A DNA stretch of 64,000 bases, from assembly GCF_026191185.1 (NCBI RefSeq), contig NZ_JAPHOV010000001.1, positions 1,235,001-1,299,000 on the forward strand, read 5' to 3'. Positions 19,355-30,255 of this stretch are shown piece after piece. A program made the translations under genes and the position numbers. Below the pieces are notes generated by a model. It was not told where the DNA came from, made no database searches, and saw only the letters and a list, made by a program, of their open reading frames with translations. Positions within the stretch are counted from its first letter, which is position 1; the number at the start of each line of letters is the position of its first letter. The stretch comes from Legionella sp. PATHC032. Its GTDB lineage: Bacteria > Pseudomonadota > Gammaproteobacteria > Legionellales > Legionellaceae.

Positions 19355-20314
19355 ATGATTGATGATCAAATTGATTTGCTCAGGCAATATTCAAGAAAAT
19401 TGGTACGAGAACTAGGTATATTGCAATTAAATAAGTTAGTTGCAAAGGAGCAGCCGTCTTATTGGCATACTTTAATTGAAATAAATAAAGAACCCAATAT
19501 GACTATTTCCAAATTAAGTCAATCGCTATTAGTTTCATTACCTACTTTGTCGCGAATAGTGACTTCTTTAATCAATGATGAATTGGTAACGGTAAACGAA
19601 GGGCTGGATAAGCGAGAGCGCTTTTTAAGCATTACTGATAAAGGTAAGGAAAAGATAAATTATATTGATGAATATTCTAATACTAAAATTAAAAGAGCAT
19701 TCCATTTTTTAACTGATGAAGAGAAGGAACAAATAATTACTGCGATAGGAAAATATGCTCAAGCTTTAGAACAAAGTCGTTTAATTCGTGATCAGGTTAG
19801 GATTTTACGCTTGTCAACCTCCAGAACTTTACGTAAGCAAATTGTTAATATGATTGAAAATATTCAAGTGAATGAGTTTCACTTCTCGGTTACTCCTGAA
19901 ATCAATGCATCAATTTTAAAGGCCGAAGAACAGTATTGTTATTATAACAGTTGTAATTTTTGGTATGCGGTTGATGAACAGGGAGGGATTATCGGTTCTA
20001 TCGGCCTAAGGAAGTTAAATAATACTGAGGGGGAAGTAAAAAAATTTTTTATTGCGTCAAAGTATCGAGGGTTAGGGTTAGCTCAAAAATTAATGCTGAT
20101 TTTAGTTAGAAATGCCACGAAACATGGATTTAAAAAGTTATTTTTGGGGACAGTAGCCCAGTTAAACGCAGCAAGACGCTTTTATGAAAAGAATGGATTT
20201 GTTCTTGTTAACAAAGAGTCTTTACCAAAAGAGTTCGAGTTGTGTCCTTTGGATACTCATTTTTATTATTGCGAAACAGATAAGCTGGATAAAAGCTTAA
20301 GAGAATTGATATGA
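19355..20314 (+). CDS. MarR-type helix-turn-helix regulator fused to a GNAT acetyltransferase
   Basis: 319 residues. The N-terminal half (about 1-150) is a MarR winged helix (TISKLSQSLLVSLPTLSRIVTSLINDELV, then GLDKRERFLSITDKG). The C-terminal half (about 155-319) is a GNAT domain with FFIASKYRGLGLAQKLMLILV, the Q/RxxGxA acetyl-CoA loop, and LNAARRFYEKNGFV. Such two-domain proteins are known; the acetyltransferase may modify the inducer or act separately. A GAGAGAGG site precedes the ATG. Confidence 0.87.
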   Translation: MIDDQIDLLRQYSRKLVRELGILQLNKLVAKEQPSYWHTLIEINKEPNMTISKLSQSLLVSLPTLSRIVTSLINDELVTVNEGLDKRERFLSITDKGKEKINYIDEYSNTKIKRAFHFLTDEEKEQIITAIGKYAQALEQSRLIRDQVRILRLSTSRTLRKQIVNMIENIQVNEFHFSVTPEINASILKAEEQYCYYNSCNFWYAVDEQGGIIGSIGLRKLNNTEGEVKKFFIASKYRGLGLAQKLMLILVRNATKHGFKKLFLGTVAQLNAARRFYEKNGFVLVNKESLPKEFELCPLDTHFYYCETDKLDKSLRELI

Positions 20315-20370
20315 ATACACTAAAAGATTTGTAATTTAATATGTGAGCAATTTCTAAGGTATGACATGCT

Positions 20371-20931
20371 ATGGTAGTGGATTCAATGCTATGCACTAAT
20401 TTTTTTATACTTACAGGAGGACCTGGTTCTGGCAAAACTGCCGTATTAAATGAGTTAAATACTCGAGGCCATTTAACAGTTTCTGAAGTAGCGCGTTCTA
20501 TTATTCAAAAACAACAGGCTGATGGTGGTGATGCCATACATACAGGAAATAGAAAAGCATTTCAAGACTTGATGCTTGAGCAATCGATTGCTGATTATTG
20601 CAGGATGCAATCAGAGGGAAAAATTGTATTTTTCGACCGGGGAATCCCTGATGTGTATGGTTACTCCAAAGCATTTTGTGGGGAGGCGAGTAAGGCGGTA
20701 AATGATGCTGTTTTACGATTTCGCTATAATAAAACAGTCTTTATTTTTCCTCCCTGGCCTGAAATTTATGAAAATGACGTTGAACGTCAACAGGATTTTC
20801 ACGAAGCATTGCAAACTTATTATGCTTTAAAAGAGGGATATGTTGATTGTGGGTATACGTTAATAGAGGTACCCAAATGCCCTATTAAAGATCGGATTAA
20901 TTTTATTCTTCAAATAATAAGTAAAAATTGA
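20371..20931 (+). CDS. AAA-family ATPase (small P-loop kinase-like protein)
   Basis: 186 residues. A Walker A motif FILTGGPGSGKTAV lies near the N-terminus, then VARSIIQKQQADGGD, IVFFDRGIPDVYGY with the Walker B-like Asp, and VFIFPPWPEIYENDVERQQDF. The set resembles the ATPase/NTP-kinase group that phosphorylates small substrates. Substrate unknown. The start could be a few codons later, as no close ribosome site is seen. Confidence 0.75.
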   Translation: MVVDSMLCTNFFILTGGPGSGKTAVLNELNTRGHLTVSEVARSIIQKQQADGGDAIHTGNRKAFQDLMLEQSIADYCRMQSEGKIVFFDRGIPDVYGYSKAFCGEASKAVNDAVLRFRYNKTVFIFPPWPEIYENDVERQQDFHEALQTYYALKEGYVDCGYTLIEVPKCPIKDRINFILQIISKN

Positions 20932-21169
20932 TGAGCCTGTCGAGGTACTGGCTAATGCAAATCCCCTGTATGTTCTTATGTCATTCCAATGCCTAGAATC
21001 AATTCGGCCAAAATTAATATCGTAAAATAATAATCACTATGTGCTGTATTTGCAAATTAAACTGCAGGAATTGTATCCTATAAGCGTTTCTCTGGTGTTT
21101 ATCATTTACTTTCACTCAATACATCAATATTCTTGTTTACTTTAATTTTAAAGCACAAATGGAACTTTA

Positions 21170-22477
21170 ATGGCAGCAGATTTTATTGGTCTTCTCAAGC
21201 AAAGAAAATTTTTTCCCCTTTTCCTGACCCAATTTTTTGGTGCTTTTAACGATAATGCTTATAAGTTAGCGATGTTGACTATGATTAGCTATCATTTAAG
21301 CCATACACAAGAGCAATCTGAATATTATCAGGCTATTGCAGGCGCTTTATTCATAATGCCCTTCTTTATCTTTTCCGCTACCTCTGGACAATTGGCAGAT
21401 AAATATGACAAGGCTCTGTTGACCCGTCTGGTTAAGGTGCTCGAAGTATTATTAATGATTATTGGAGGTATTGGGTTATACAGTGGAAGTATTTTCTTGA
21501 TGATGTGTACTTTGACCGGTATGGGGGCACATTCTGCCTTCTTTGGACCTATCAAATATGCAATTTTACCAGACCACTTACCCAGGAAAAATTTATTGGC
21601 TGCTACGGGGTTGATAGAGGCCAGTACTTTTATGGCTATTTTATTAGGCACTACATTGGGTACTTTAACTGTTGGAGGGAAGGGGGCTACTCCTTATATC
21701 GCGATTATTATGACCTTAAGTGCCGCTTTTTCTGGCTTGGTTTCCAGTTTATTTATACCTCCAGCCCCATCAGCACTTCCTGAGTTAAAAGTGGATTTTA
21801 ATTTATGGCGCGCTACAGTGAAGATGCTAAAGGAAGCGAAAAAAGAATATGGAATTTTTCTATCCATATTAACGATTTCCTGGTTTTGGTTGATTGGCGC
21901 TGTCATGCTAACCAAATTACCTGATTATACCCATTACGTTTTGGGAGCCAGTGCTCATGTTTTTGCTCTATTTCTTGCCTTATTTTCAATAGGTATTGCT
22001 CTGGGGTCGATTACAATAAATTGGTTATTGAAAGGACAAGTTAATCTTTCTGCAGTCCCAATGGCCATGCTCGCTTTTACTCTTTTTGCTTTTGATTTGT
22101 ATTGGTCATCTCCTGCTGATCATGATTTAAAGACCCCATTATTCAACTTACTTAATTTTTTTACTTCTTTTACTCATTGGCGAATTGCTTTTGATTTATT
22201 TATGTTAGCATTTTGTGCAGGATTATTTGTAGTTCCCTTGTATACTTATTTACAAATTATAAGTCCAGTTGAGAACAGGGCTAGAACGATTGCGGCGAAC
22301 AATATTTACAATGCCTTGTTTATGGTGATGGGAACTTTGTTAGTAATGCTGTTGTTGTTTTTTAATTTTTCAATCCCCCAGGTTTTTTTGGTACTTTGTC
22401 TTTTAAATTTGGTTGCCGCTTTGTTCTTGTTTCTTGGGTTAAGAACCTTGAGAAGAAACTCAGAGGAGATGGCTTAG
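21170..22477 (+). CDS. MFS transporter, lysophospholipid transporter (LplT)-like
   Basis: 435 residues with about twelve hydrophobic helices. The N-terminus FFPLFLTQFFGAFNDNAYKLAML and the segment AFFGPIKYAILPDHLPRKNLLAATGLIEASTF strongly resemble the transporter domain of LplT and of LplT-acyltransferase fusions. LplT flips lysophosphatidylethanolamine inward for reacylation; here no acyltransferase domain or neighbour is seen, so substrate is by family inference only. Confidence 0.78.
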   Translation: MAADFIGLLKQRKFFPLFLTQFFGAFNDNAYKLAMLTMISYHLSHTQEQSEYYQAIAGALFIMPFFIFSATSGQLADKYDKALLTRLVKVLEVLLMIIGGIGLYSGSIFLMMCTLTGMGAHSAFFGPIKYAILPDHLPRKNLLAATGLIEASTFMAILLGTTLGTLTVGGKGATPYIAIIMTLSAAFSGLVSSLFIPPAPSALPELKVDFNLWRATVKMLKEAKKEYGIFLSILTISWFWLIGAVMLTKLPDYTHYVLGASAHVFALFLALFSIGIALGSITINWLLKGQVNLSAVPMAMLAFTLFAFDLYWSSPADHDLKTPLFNLLNFFTSFTHWRIAFDLFMLAFCAGLFVVPLYTYLQIISPVENRARTIAANNIYNALFMVMGTLLVMLLLFFNFSIPQVFLVLCLLNLVAALFLFLGLRTLRRNSEEMA

Positions 22478-22542
22478 CAATAGCTAGCTTTCTTGCACAA
22501 CCTGTCTCTTTCACTATATTGCTGCGTTGCAAATATTTCCGT

Positions 22543-22561
22543 GGCGCATATATACTGCGCC
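22543..22561. repeat. GC-rich hairpin in the MFS-hemF gap
   Basis: GGCGCA at 22543-22548 pairs with TGCGCC at 22556-22561 around a seven-base AT loop. It is embedded in a more GC-rich stretch (about 22490-22580) than its surroundings, between convergent genes. It could be a bidirectional terminator or part of a dispersed intergenic repeat; only one copy was noticed here. Confidence 0.4.
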
Positions 22562-22618
22562 CCTCGAAACATTCCAAGTAAAGGGAGAAGGGCAATATTT
22601 ATTTTTGAGTTTGATGTT

Positions 22619-23575
<957 letters not shown>

Positions 23576-23614
23576 TTACCGCTTGGATGCCTCATTTTCT
23601 CATTTTTTAGATAT

Positions 23615-23630
23615 TGGCACAATGTTTGCT
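23615..23630 (+). promoter_or_regulatory. Sigma-54 (RpoN) promoter of the flg operon
   Basis: TGGCAC-A-ATGT-TTGCT matches the -24/-12 consensus, with GG at 23616-23617 and GC at 23628-23629, exactly ten bases apart. Transcription would start near 23641, giving a leader of about 130 bases before flgB. FleQ/RpoN control of flg genes is established in L. pneumophila. Confidence 0.8.
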
Positions 23631-23769
23631 TTGTTTAAACAAGATGTTTTTATCATTTTTATGTTTCTGTGAAGTTTGGAAACAAGCATGAAGCCATATA
23701 TGGCTTTGGAAAATTGGCATAATGTCAAATGATGATTAAGACTTAAATAACAATAAGACAGGAGTAAAT

Positions 23770-24162
23770 ATGGCCATTAATCTTGATTCTTATTTTGGGA
23801 TTCATGCCAAGGCTTTGATTGCAAGAGATCAGAGGGCATCCGTTCTTGCTAATAACATAGCCAATGTTAATACACCGAATTTTAAAGCCAGGGATGTTGA
23901 TTTTAATGAAGTACTGACTGCGACTATGGCCGGTAACAGCCAGCAGTTAAGGGTAACTTCGGATCAGCATATTAATACGAATGCCGATTTTATGACTCAT
24001 TTGAAATACCGAATGACACATCATGCTTCTTTAGATGGTAATACTGTTGATAAAGATATGGAGACTACCGAGTTTGCTCGAAATGCATTGAACTATCAGG
24101 CCAGTTTGAGTTTCTTAAATGGCAAAATAAAGTCCATGTTAACTGCTTTGAAAGGGGAATAA
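23770..24162 (+). CDS. flgB: Flagellar basal-body rod protein FlgB
   Basis: 130 residues, normal. The rod-protein N-terminal motif is present (RASVLANNIANVNTPNFKARDVDF), as is a C-terminal helix with MTALKGE. It forms the proximal rod. First gene of the operon behind the sigma-54 promoter; GACAGGAG lies upstream of the ATG. Confidence 0.97.
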   Translation: MAINLDSYFGIHAKALIARDQRASVLANNIANVNTPNFKARDVDFNEVLTATMAGNSQQLRVTSDQHINTNADFMTHLKYRMTHHASLDGNTVDKDMETTEFARNALNYQASLSFLNGKIKSMLTALKGE

Positions 24163-24164
24163 TC

Positions 24165-24587
24165 ATGTCATTAAATGCAATTTTTGACATTGCAGCTTCT
24201 GCAATGACCGCAGAAACAGTGCGTTTGACTACCAGTGCTGGTAATATGGGCAATGCGAATGTTGAAGCAAGCAGCCCAGAGGAAGTCTATCAAGCCAAAT
24301 ATCCTGTTTTCAAGTCAGTCCAGGAGAACGCAAATCAATGGATGGGGGAGCAAATTAAGGCTGGGGTGAAACTGGATGGTATTTATGAGAGTGACGCAGA
24401 ACCGCACAGAAGATACGATCCAAATAGTCCAATAGCTGATAAAGATGGGTTTGTCTATACATCAAATATCAATTACGTTGAAGAAATGGCAAATATTATT
24501 TCAGCCTCTCGTTCTTATCAAATGAATATTGAATTACTTAATACAACCAAACAGCTTATGCAAAGGACGCTGCAATTAGGCGAATAA
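24165..24587 (+). CDS. flgC: Flagellar basal-body rod protein FlgC
   Basis: 140 residues. FDIAASAMTAETVRLTTSAGNMGNANVEASS replaces the usual NIAN-type motif with a slightly diverged one, and the C-terminus has the conserved VNYVEEMANIISASRSYQMNIELL. It is a proximal rod protein, two bases after flgB. Confidence 0.97.
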   Translation: MSLNAIFDIAASAMTAETVRLTTSAGNMGNANVEASSPEEVYQAKYPVFKSVQENANQWMGEQIKAGVKLDGIYESDAEPHRRYDPNSPIADKDGFVYTSNINYVEEMANIISASRSYQMNIELLNTTKQLMQRTLQLGE

Positions 24588-24597
24588 GGGGAAGGGA

Positions 24598-25275
24598 ATG
24601 ACTACTAATTCAGTAAATGGTTCCAATTCGGCAGGTGGTTTAGGTTTGAATCAAATTGATTCAGGTAAAAGACAAAACTTGGGGCAACAGGATTTTTTGC
24701 GTTTGATGGTGGCACAAGTTCAAAATCAAGATCCTCTACAACCACAGGCAAATGGGGAGTTTTTATCACAACTGGCTCAATTTAGCACCAATGATGGAAT
24801 CACAAAAATGCAAGAGTCATTGCAACAGCTGGCTTCTTCTCTACAATCCAATCAAGCGCTTCAAGCATCCGCTTTGGTCGGCCGCAAGGTGTTAGTCAAC
24901 AGCAACACGCTGAGCCTGGGTCCAGAAGGAGATGTAAAGGCTGCTATAGATATGGCGCCTGGTGTTTCTAATCTTCGTGCCGCAATCTACACGGAATCTG
25001 GCGAGTTGATAAAAACTATTCCCTTGGGGCAACCAGAACCAGGATTTTTCCAATTCAGTTGGGATGGTACTGATCAAAGCAATCAGCGCCTGGCATCAGG
25101 ACGATATACTATAAAGGTCAGCGGTACTTATGGCGGACAAGAAGTGGCATTGAAAACTATGACGTCAGCTAATGTCGATAGTGTCAGCCTTGGTCAAAAT
25201 GGGGAGGATCTAAAGCTCAATGTTGCTGGTGTAGGTTCAGTCTATTTAAGTCAGGTTAGGCAAATATCAGTATAA
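24598..25275 (+). CDS. flgD: Hook-assembly scaffold protein FlgD
   Basis: 225 residues. The N-terminal LGQQDFLRLMVAQVQNQDPLQPQ is the family signature for export and hook-cap assembly; the C-terminal part has FlgD Ig-like and Tudor-like beta segments (GFFQFSWDGTDQSNQRLASGRYTI). FlgD caps the growing hook and is absent from the finished structure. Confidence 0.95.
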   Translation: MTTNSVNGSNSAGGLGLNQIDSGKRQNLGQQDFLRLMVAQVQNQDPLQPQANGEFLSQLAQFSTNDGITKMQESLQQLASSLQSNQALQASALVGRKVLVNSNTLSLGPEGDVKAAIDMAPGVSNLRAAIYTESGELIKTIPLGQPEPGFFQFSWDGTDQSNQRLASGRYTIKVSGTYGGQEVALKTMTSANVDSVSLGQNGEDLKLNVAGVGSVYLSQVRQISV

Positions 25276-25388
25276 AGTAAGGATTTCGGTCACCGTGGCC
25301 TTATCAAAACGAAGACTTAAGTCATTAACGCATTGCTTATAAAGCAGTCAAGGGCAAATGCTAAAAAATTATAAAGCAGGAGGCTATT

Positions 25389-26702
25389 ATGGTTTTTAAC
25401 ACAGCATTAAGTGGAATCCAGGCATCAACCAGAGATTTGGAGGTTATAGGTAATAATATTGCGAACTCAGCCACAGTAGGATTTAAAGGCTCAAGAGCTG
25501 AGTTTGCAGACATTTATTCATCCAGCGCTTATGGCTCTGGCGGCAACGCAGTGGGTGGAGGCGTTAAACTGTCGCGTGTACACCAATCATTTGCTACAGG
25601 AACATTGAGTACTTCAAACAATACTCTTGATCTGGCTGTTAATGGTTCAGGTTTTTTTATATTAAGTGATCAAGGAGCCAAGATATATACTCGAGCCGGG
25701 CAATTTAAGTTGAATAATGAGAACTATATAGTCAATGCAAATAATCAACGGTTGACTGGTTTACTAACTGATTCTAACGGTGCCATTACAGGGGCTTCAG
25801 GTGATTTACGAATAAACACCGCGAATATTACTCCCAGAGCCAGTTCAAATGTCTCTGTAGGTGTTAATTTGTATTCTCAAAGCAAAGCACCTAATGTGGA
25901 TTGGGTAGGAGGTGCTACTCCGGCAAGTGATACATATAATAATGTCAGTTCGTCAACAATCTATGATAGTTTAGGAAATTCACATGTATTGAGCATGTAT
26001 TTTATTCATGCGGATTCTACAGCTTTAGCTGGCACACCTAATGCCGCATCACCTGCTGGAACAGAAAATCAATGGTATGTGGCATTCCAGATAGACAATC
26101 AAAACGTTCCTCCTAATGTGGGACCTCAAAATACAAATAATTTATTCCGAGCAAACTTTAACTCCGATGGCTCTTTTGCGGGAGTATTCGATACTTCAAA
26201 TGCTGCGTTACCCAATAATTTAATTCCTTTGTCATTCAATTTAAACAATGGTTCCAGTCCTTTAAATTTAAATATCGATTTATCGGACAGTACTCAATTT
26301 GGCAGTCCTTTTGCCGTTCAATCGACTTATAATAATGGCTATACTACCGGAAGTCTAGCAGGGCTGGATATTGATGACTCAGGAATGATCTACGGCCGTT
26401 ATACTAATGGCCAATCTTTGGCAATGGGCCAGATTCAGTTGGCTAATTTTGCAGATCCAGAAAGTTTACAAAATATAGGCAATACCAGCTGGGCTGAAAC
26501 CACTTCTTCAGGACAACCATTAGTTAGTGCTCCTGGGAGTGGTGGTTTGGGATTAATTAACTCAGGAAGACTTGAAGAATCGAATGTGGATTTGACTGGT
26601 GAATTGGTTAAGTTAATTAGTGCTCAGCGCAATTTTCAGGCGAATGCGCAAACCATTCGTACTGGCGATGCAATTACTCAAACGATCATCAATATTCGCT
26701 AG
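25389..26702 (+). CDS. flgE: Flagellar hook protein FlgE
   Basis: 437 residues, slightly longer than the Salmonella form (403). Seen: the D0 motif LEVIGNNIANSATVGFKGSRAEF, LDLAVNGSGFFIL and the C-terminal SNVDLTGELVKLISAQRNFQANAQTI. The extra length is in the variable surface domain. An AGGAGG site lies before the ATG, after a 113-base gap that holds no clear promoter. Confidence 0.96.
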   Translation: MVFNTALSGIQASTRDLEVIGNNIANSATVGFKGSRAEFADIYSSSAYGSGGNAVGGGVKLSRVHQSFATGTLSTSNNTLDLAVNGSGFFILSDQGAKIYTRAGQFKLNNENYIVNANNQRLTGLLTDSNGAITGASGDLRINTANITPRASSNVSVGVNLYSQSKAPNVDWVGGATPASDTYNNVSSSTIYDSLGNSHVLSMYFIHADSTALAGTPNAASPAGTENQWYVAFQIDNQNVPPNVGPQNTNNLFRANFNSDGSFAGVFDTSNAALPNNLIPLSFNLNNGSSPLNLNIDLSDSTQFGSPFAVQSTYNNGYTTGSLAGLDIDDSGMIYGRYTNGQSLAMGQIQLANFADPESLQNIGNTSWAETTSSGQPLVSAPGSGGLGLINSGRLEESNVDLTGELVKLISAQRNFQANAQTIRTGDAITQTIINIR

Positions 26703-26712
26703 GAGATAATTC

Positions 26713-27459
26713 ATGGAACCGATCCTGTATAATGCTATTTCTGGTGGTCGCTCAGATTTTAAAAGACAGGAAATAATCGCCAATAATTTGGCGAATATTA
26801 ATACCCCAGGATTTAAGGCGGATTTATATCAGGCACAGACGATGTATATGAATAATGCTAATGGAAATAATCAATTCAATGTGCATTCATTTGTAACTCA
26901 AAATGCTAATGGAGTGGATACTTCTCCTGGAGAGATTATTACGACAGGCAGAGATTTGGATGTGGCTATTGATGGAGAGGGGTGGATGGCTGTTCAGGAT
27001 AGCCAAGGCCGTGAAGCTTATACCAGAGGGGGCAGTTTGCGTTTGAATCCTAATGGACAGTTAATTACTGCCTCGGGTAAGGTGGTTTTAGGTGATGGAG
27101 GCCCAATTTCTATTCCTCCTGCTCAATCCATCGAGATAGGTTCGGATGGAACCATATCGATTGTGCCTTTAGAAGGTGATGCCAAATCCCTGGCTATATT
27201 AGACAGGATTAAATTGGTTACGCTGGATAGAAATAATATCTATAAAAATGATGAGGGTTTAATCCAGCTGAAATCAGGTGCTGCTGTTGCTAATAGTAAC
27301 ATTAAATTGCAAAGTGGTGCCTTAGAGGGAAGTAATGTCAAAGCAATTGATCAAATGGTAGCAATGATCAGTGCTGGTCGGGAATTTGATGCCCAAATGA
27401 AACTATTATCAACAGTTGATGATAATGGACAAAAATTGGCACAACTATTGCAGGAATAA
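26713..27459 (+). CDS. flgF: Flagellar basal-body rod protein FlgF
   Basis: 248 residues. Seen: RQEIIANNLANINTPGFKADLYQAQ, LDVAIDGEGWMAVQ and the C-terminal GSNVKAIDQMVAMISAGREFDAQMKLL. FlgF lies in the rod between FlgC and FlgG. It starts 10 bases after flgE. Confidence 0.96.
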   Translation: MEPILYNAISGGRSDFKRQEIIANNLANINTPGFKADLYQAQTMYMNNANGNNQFNVHSFVTQNANGVDTSPGEIITTGRDLDVAIDGEGWMAVQDSQGREAYTRGGSLRLNPNGQLITASGKVVLGDGGPISIPPAQSIEIGSDGTISIVPLEGDAKSLAILDRIKLVTLDRNNIYKNDEGLIQLKSGAAVANSNIKLQSGALEGSNVKAIDQMVAMISAGREFDAQMKLLSTVDDNGQKLAQLLQE

Positions 27460-27620
27460 ACGTAATTAATTTAGTTATTGTTTCAGTCAAGGTAAGCTGC
27501 TCTCCAGTTGTTAGAAGCCATAGATGCTTGTAAAGCGGAAGATGTTTTTATGCACTTGCGAATCTGAAATGATAATTAGGGCCGAAATAATAATAAGAAG
27601 AATAATAGCAGGAGGCCGTT

Positions 27621-28406
27621 ATGGAACCAGCATTATGGGTCAGTAAATCAGGTTTGGAAGCCCAGGATAAGAATATTGCTACTATTGCGAATAATCTTGC
27701 TAACGTCAACACAACTGCTTTTAAAAAGGGTAGAGCCTTATTTGAGGATTTAATTTATCAAAATCTTCGCCAGGCTGGCGCACAATCCTCACAAAATTCG
27801 CAAATTCCTACCGGTATAAATATGGGGACTGGAGTGCATCTGGTTGCTACAGAAAAAATATTCAGTCAGGGCAGTCTTCAGAATACGCAAAATGCTTTGG
27901 ATGTCGCTATCGAAGGACGTGGCTTTTTTACAGTTTTAATGCCAGATGGCACACAAGCTTATACACGTGATGGAAGCTTTAAAACTGATAGTACAGGCCA
28001 GATCGTTAATAGTAATGGGTATCCTCTGCAACCCAACATTACGATACCGCCGCAAACGACAAAAATTACTATTGGAACAGATGGCACAGTTAGTGCTTTA
28101 GTCGCGGGAAATAATGCACCATCCGTTATAGGCAATATCCAATTAACTGATTTTATAAACCCTGCCGGATTGCAACCGATTGGACAGAATTTGTATACGG
28201 AAACCGTAGCGAGTGGTACACCAATTACAGATAACCCGGGTAATTCGGGATTGGGTACTTTATTGCAAGGTTCATTAGAAGCTTCTAATGTGAATGTGGT
28301 TGAAGAATTGGTTAATATGATTCAGGCTCAAAGAAGCTATGAAATAACAGCAAAAAGCATTCAGACCGTTGACAGTATGTTGCAATATTTAACCCAAACT
28401 CTGTAA
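27621..28406 (+). CDS. flgG: Flagellar distal rod protein FlgG
   Basis: 261 residues, near the usual 260. Seen: TIANNLANVNTTAFKKGRALFEDLIYQ with the FlgG-specific insert, LDVAIEGRGFFTVL, and the C-terminal NVNVVEELVNMIQAQRSYEI. The gene follows a 161-base gap with no promoter I can support; AGGAGG precedes the ATG. Confidence 0.97.
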   Translation: MEPALWVSKSGLEAQDKNIATIANNLANVNTTAFKKGRALFEDLIYQNLRQAGAQSSQNSQIPTGINMGTGVHLVATEKIFSQGSLQNTQNALDVAIEGRGFFTVLMPDGTQAYTRDGSFKTDSTGQIVNSNGYPLQPNITIPPQTTKITIGTDGTVSALVAGNNAPSVIGNIQLTDFINPAGLQPIGQNLYTETVASGTPITDNPGNSGLGTLLQGSLEASNVNVVEELVNMIQAQRSYEITAKSIQTVDSMLQYLTQTL

Positions 28407-28418
28407 GTGAGATAGGTT

Positions 28419-29111
28419 ATGAATCGATTTAATATAGCTACCACTTGCTTGGCTACAGCCTTGTTGTTTGGGTGTGAAGCCTTACATCCACCAGCACCAG
28501 GCGATAATCCTGATTATGCTCCAACCTATCCTGTAACACCGGATCCCAAGGAGTTAAGAAAGGTAAGTGGTGCTATTTATAGTAGTGAAACGGCTCTCCC
28601 TTTATTTGAAACGCCCAGGGCAAGGCATCCAGGTGATATATTAACAGTATATTTGATAGAAAAAACAGATGCCCAGAAAAATGCGACTACCACTCAGAGA
28701 AAAAATGATACGGAAAAAATCACAAATAAACTCTTTTTAGGTAGGCCAATTTCTTTGGGAAGTGGTTACAGCATGGATTTTGATTTGGATAACCAAAGGC
28801 AGTTTAACGGGGAAGGCAGATCAATACAAAACAATAAATTAGCTGGCAGTATTTCAGTAACGGTAGCTAAAGTGTTGGCGAATGGCAATATGGTTGTTCA
28901 AGGCGAGAAGTGGGTCAGAATTAATCAGGGCAATGAATTCGTTCGTCTTTCAGGGATAGTTCGTCCCCAGGATATAAAAGCAGATAATACTATTACCTCT
29001 GATAGAATTGCCAATGCAAGAATTTCTTATGGTGGAACTGGCCAAATTAATAATACGAATGCTCAAGGATGGTTATCAAGAATTTTATGGGGGCCTTTAT
29101 TCCCGACGTAA
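28419..29111 (+). CDS. flgH: Flagellar L-ring lipoprotein FlgH
   Basis: 230 residues. The signal peptide ends in ALLFGCEAL, so the lipid-modified Cys is residue 19. Typical FlgH segments follow: [54 protein letters not shown] and [17 protein letters not shown]. It forms the outer-membrane ring of the basal body. Confidence 0.97.
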   Translation: MNRFNIATTCLATALLFGCEALHPPAPGDNPDYAPTYPVTPDPKELRKVSGAIYSSETALPLFETPRARHPGDILTVYLIEKTDAQKNATTTQRKNDTEKITNKLFLGRPISLGSGYSMDFDLDNQRQFNGEGRSIQNNKLAGSISVTVAKVLANGNMVVQGEKWVRINQGNEFVRLSGIVRPQDIKADNTITSDRIANARISYGGTGQINNTNAQGWLSRILWGPLFPT

Positions 29112-29149
29112 TTGGTAATTATCGAGATTACAAAGGACAAGGAATTAAG

Positions 29150-30253
29150 ATGCGGCGAATGCTGGTTATTGGATGGTTGTTGGCATTTCATTTGATTGCA
29201 ACTCAAGTTTTTGCTGAGCGAATCAAAGATATCGCTACTTTGGCTGGTGTTCGTATTAACCAACTGGTTGGTTATGGATTGGTGGTTGGGTTAAGCGGTA
29301 CAGGAGATAAAACTGGCACGAAATTTACTGAAGACAGTTTCGCTAATATGTTGACTCAATTAGGAATTAACGTTCCTCCAGGAGTTAGACTCAATTCCAA
29401 AAACATTGCAGCAGTGATGGTCACTGCTAATTTGTCCAGCTTTATGAAAAAAGGACAAACTATGGATGTCAACATTTCATCCATAGGCGATTCTAAAAGC
29501 TTATTAGGTGGAACTTTATTGCTTACTCCTTTAAAAGGCGCGGATGGACGTGTCTATGCCATGTCACAAGGAAACGTCGTAGTATCTGGCATTAGTGCTT
29601 CCGGGAGCGATGGTTCAAGCGTCACTGTTAACGTACCCAGCGGGGGAAGAATTCCTAATGGCGCTACGATTGAGGCTGATATTCCTAATCCATTTTATTA
29701 CTCAAATTCATTAACTTACAACCTGCATACCCCAGACTTTACTACAGCAAAACGAATGAGCGATGCTATCAATGAGCTAATGGGGCCTGGCACAGCAAAA
29801 GCTATCGATGCTGGATCTGTGGTAGTAACAGCTCCTAAAAAATTATCCCAACGCGTAGACTATGTTTCAGTGCTTGAAAATATTGAATTTAAACCAGGCG
29901 AAGCCATGGCAAAAATTATTATCAATGCCAGGACTGGAACAGTGGTTATCTCAAGCAATGTGATTGTTAAATCTGCTGCTGTCTCTCATGGTAATTTGGT
30001 CGTTAGCATTACAGAGACTCCCGTTATCAGTCAACCGAATGCCTTTGCTTCTGGGCGCACAGTGGCTACGCAGCAATCACAAGTTAATATTCAACAAAAA
30101 AATAACCGTGCCTTTATCTTGCCCAAAGGCACCACTTTGAAAGATATAGTAAGAGGAATCAATGCTGTTGGTGCAACACCTGCCGATGTAATCTCTATTC
30201 TGGAAGCCTTACAACAGGCAGGTGCGTTGAGTGCTACATTAATAGTCATATAA
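29150..30253 (+). CDS. flgI: Flagellar P-ring protein FlgI
   Basis: 367 residues from the ATG at 29150, which has AAGGACAAGGA just upstream. A longer frame back to 29069 would overlap flgH and place the signal peptide internally. The signal sequence ends near VFAERI. Family core: [44 protein letters not shown] and VARGINAVG-like C-terminal ([18 protein letters not shown]). It forms the periplasmic ring. Confidence 0.96.
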   Translation: MRRMLVIGWLLAFHLIATQVFAERIKDIATLAGVRINQLVGYGLVVGLSGTGDKTGTKFTEDSFANMLTQLGINVPPGVRLNSKNIAAVMVTANLSSFMKKGQTMDVNISSIGDSKSLLGGTLLLTPLKGADGRVYAMSQGNVVVSGISASGSDGSSVTVNVPSGGRIPNGATIEADIPNPFYYSNSLTYNLHTPDFTTAKRMSDAINELMGPGTAKAIDAGSVVVTAPKKLSQRVDYVSVLENIEFKPGEAMAKIIINARTGTVVISSNVIVKSAAVSHGNLVVSITETPVISQPNAFASGRTVATQQSQVNIQQKNNRAFILPKGTTLKDIVRGINAVGATPADVISILEALQQAGALSATLIVI

Positions 30254-30255
30254 AG

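Noticed and set aside
23714-23731. Second TGGCAT-containing sequence upstream of flgB as a sigma-54 promoter
   Set aside because: It lacks the TTGC -12 element; the site at 23615-23630 is complete.
29069-29149. Longer FlgI overlapping flgH
   Set aside because: It would bury the signal peptide; the ATG at 29150 has a strong ribosome site.
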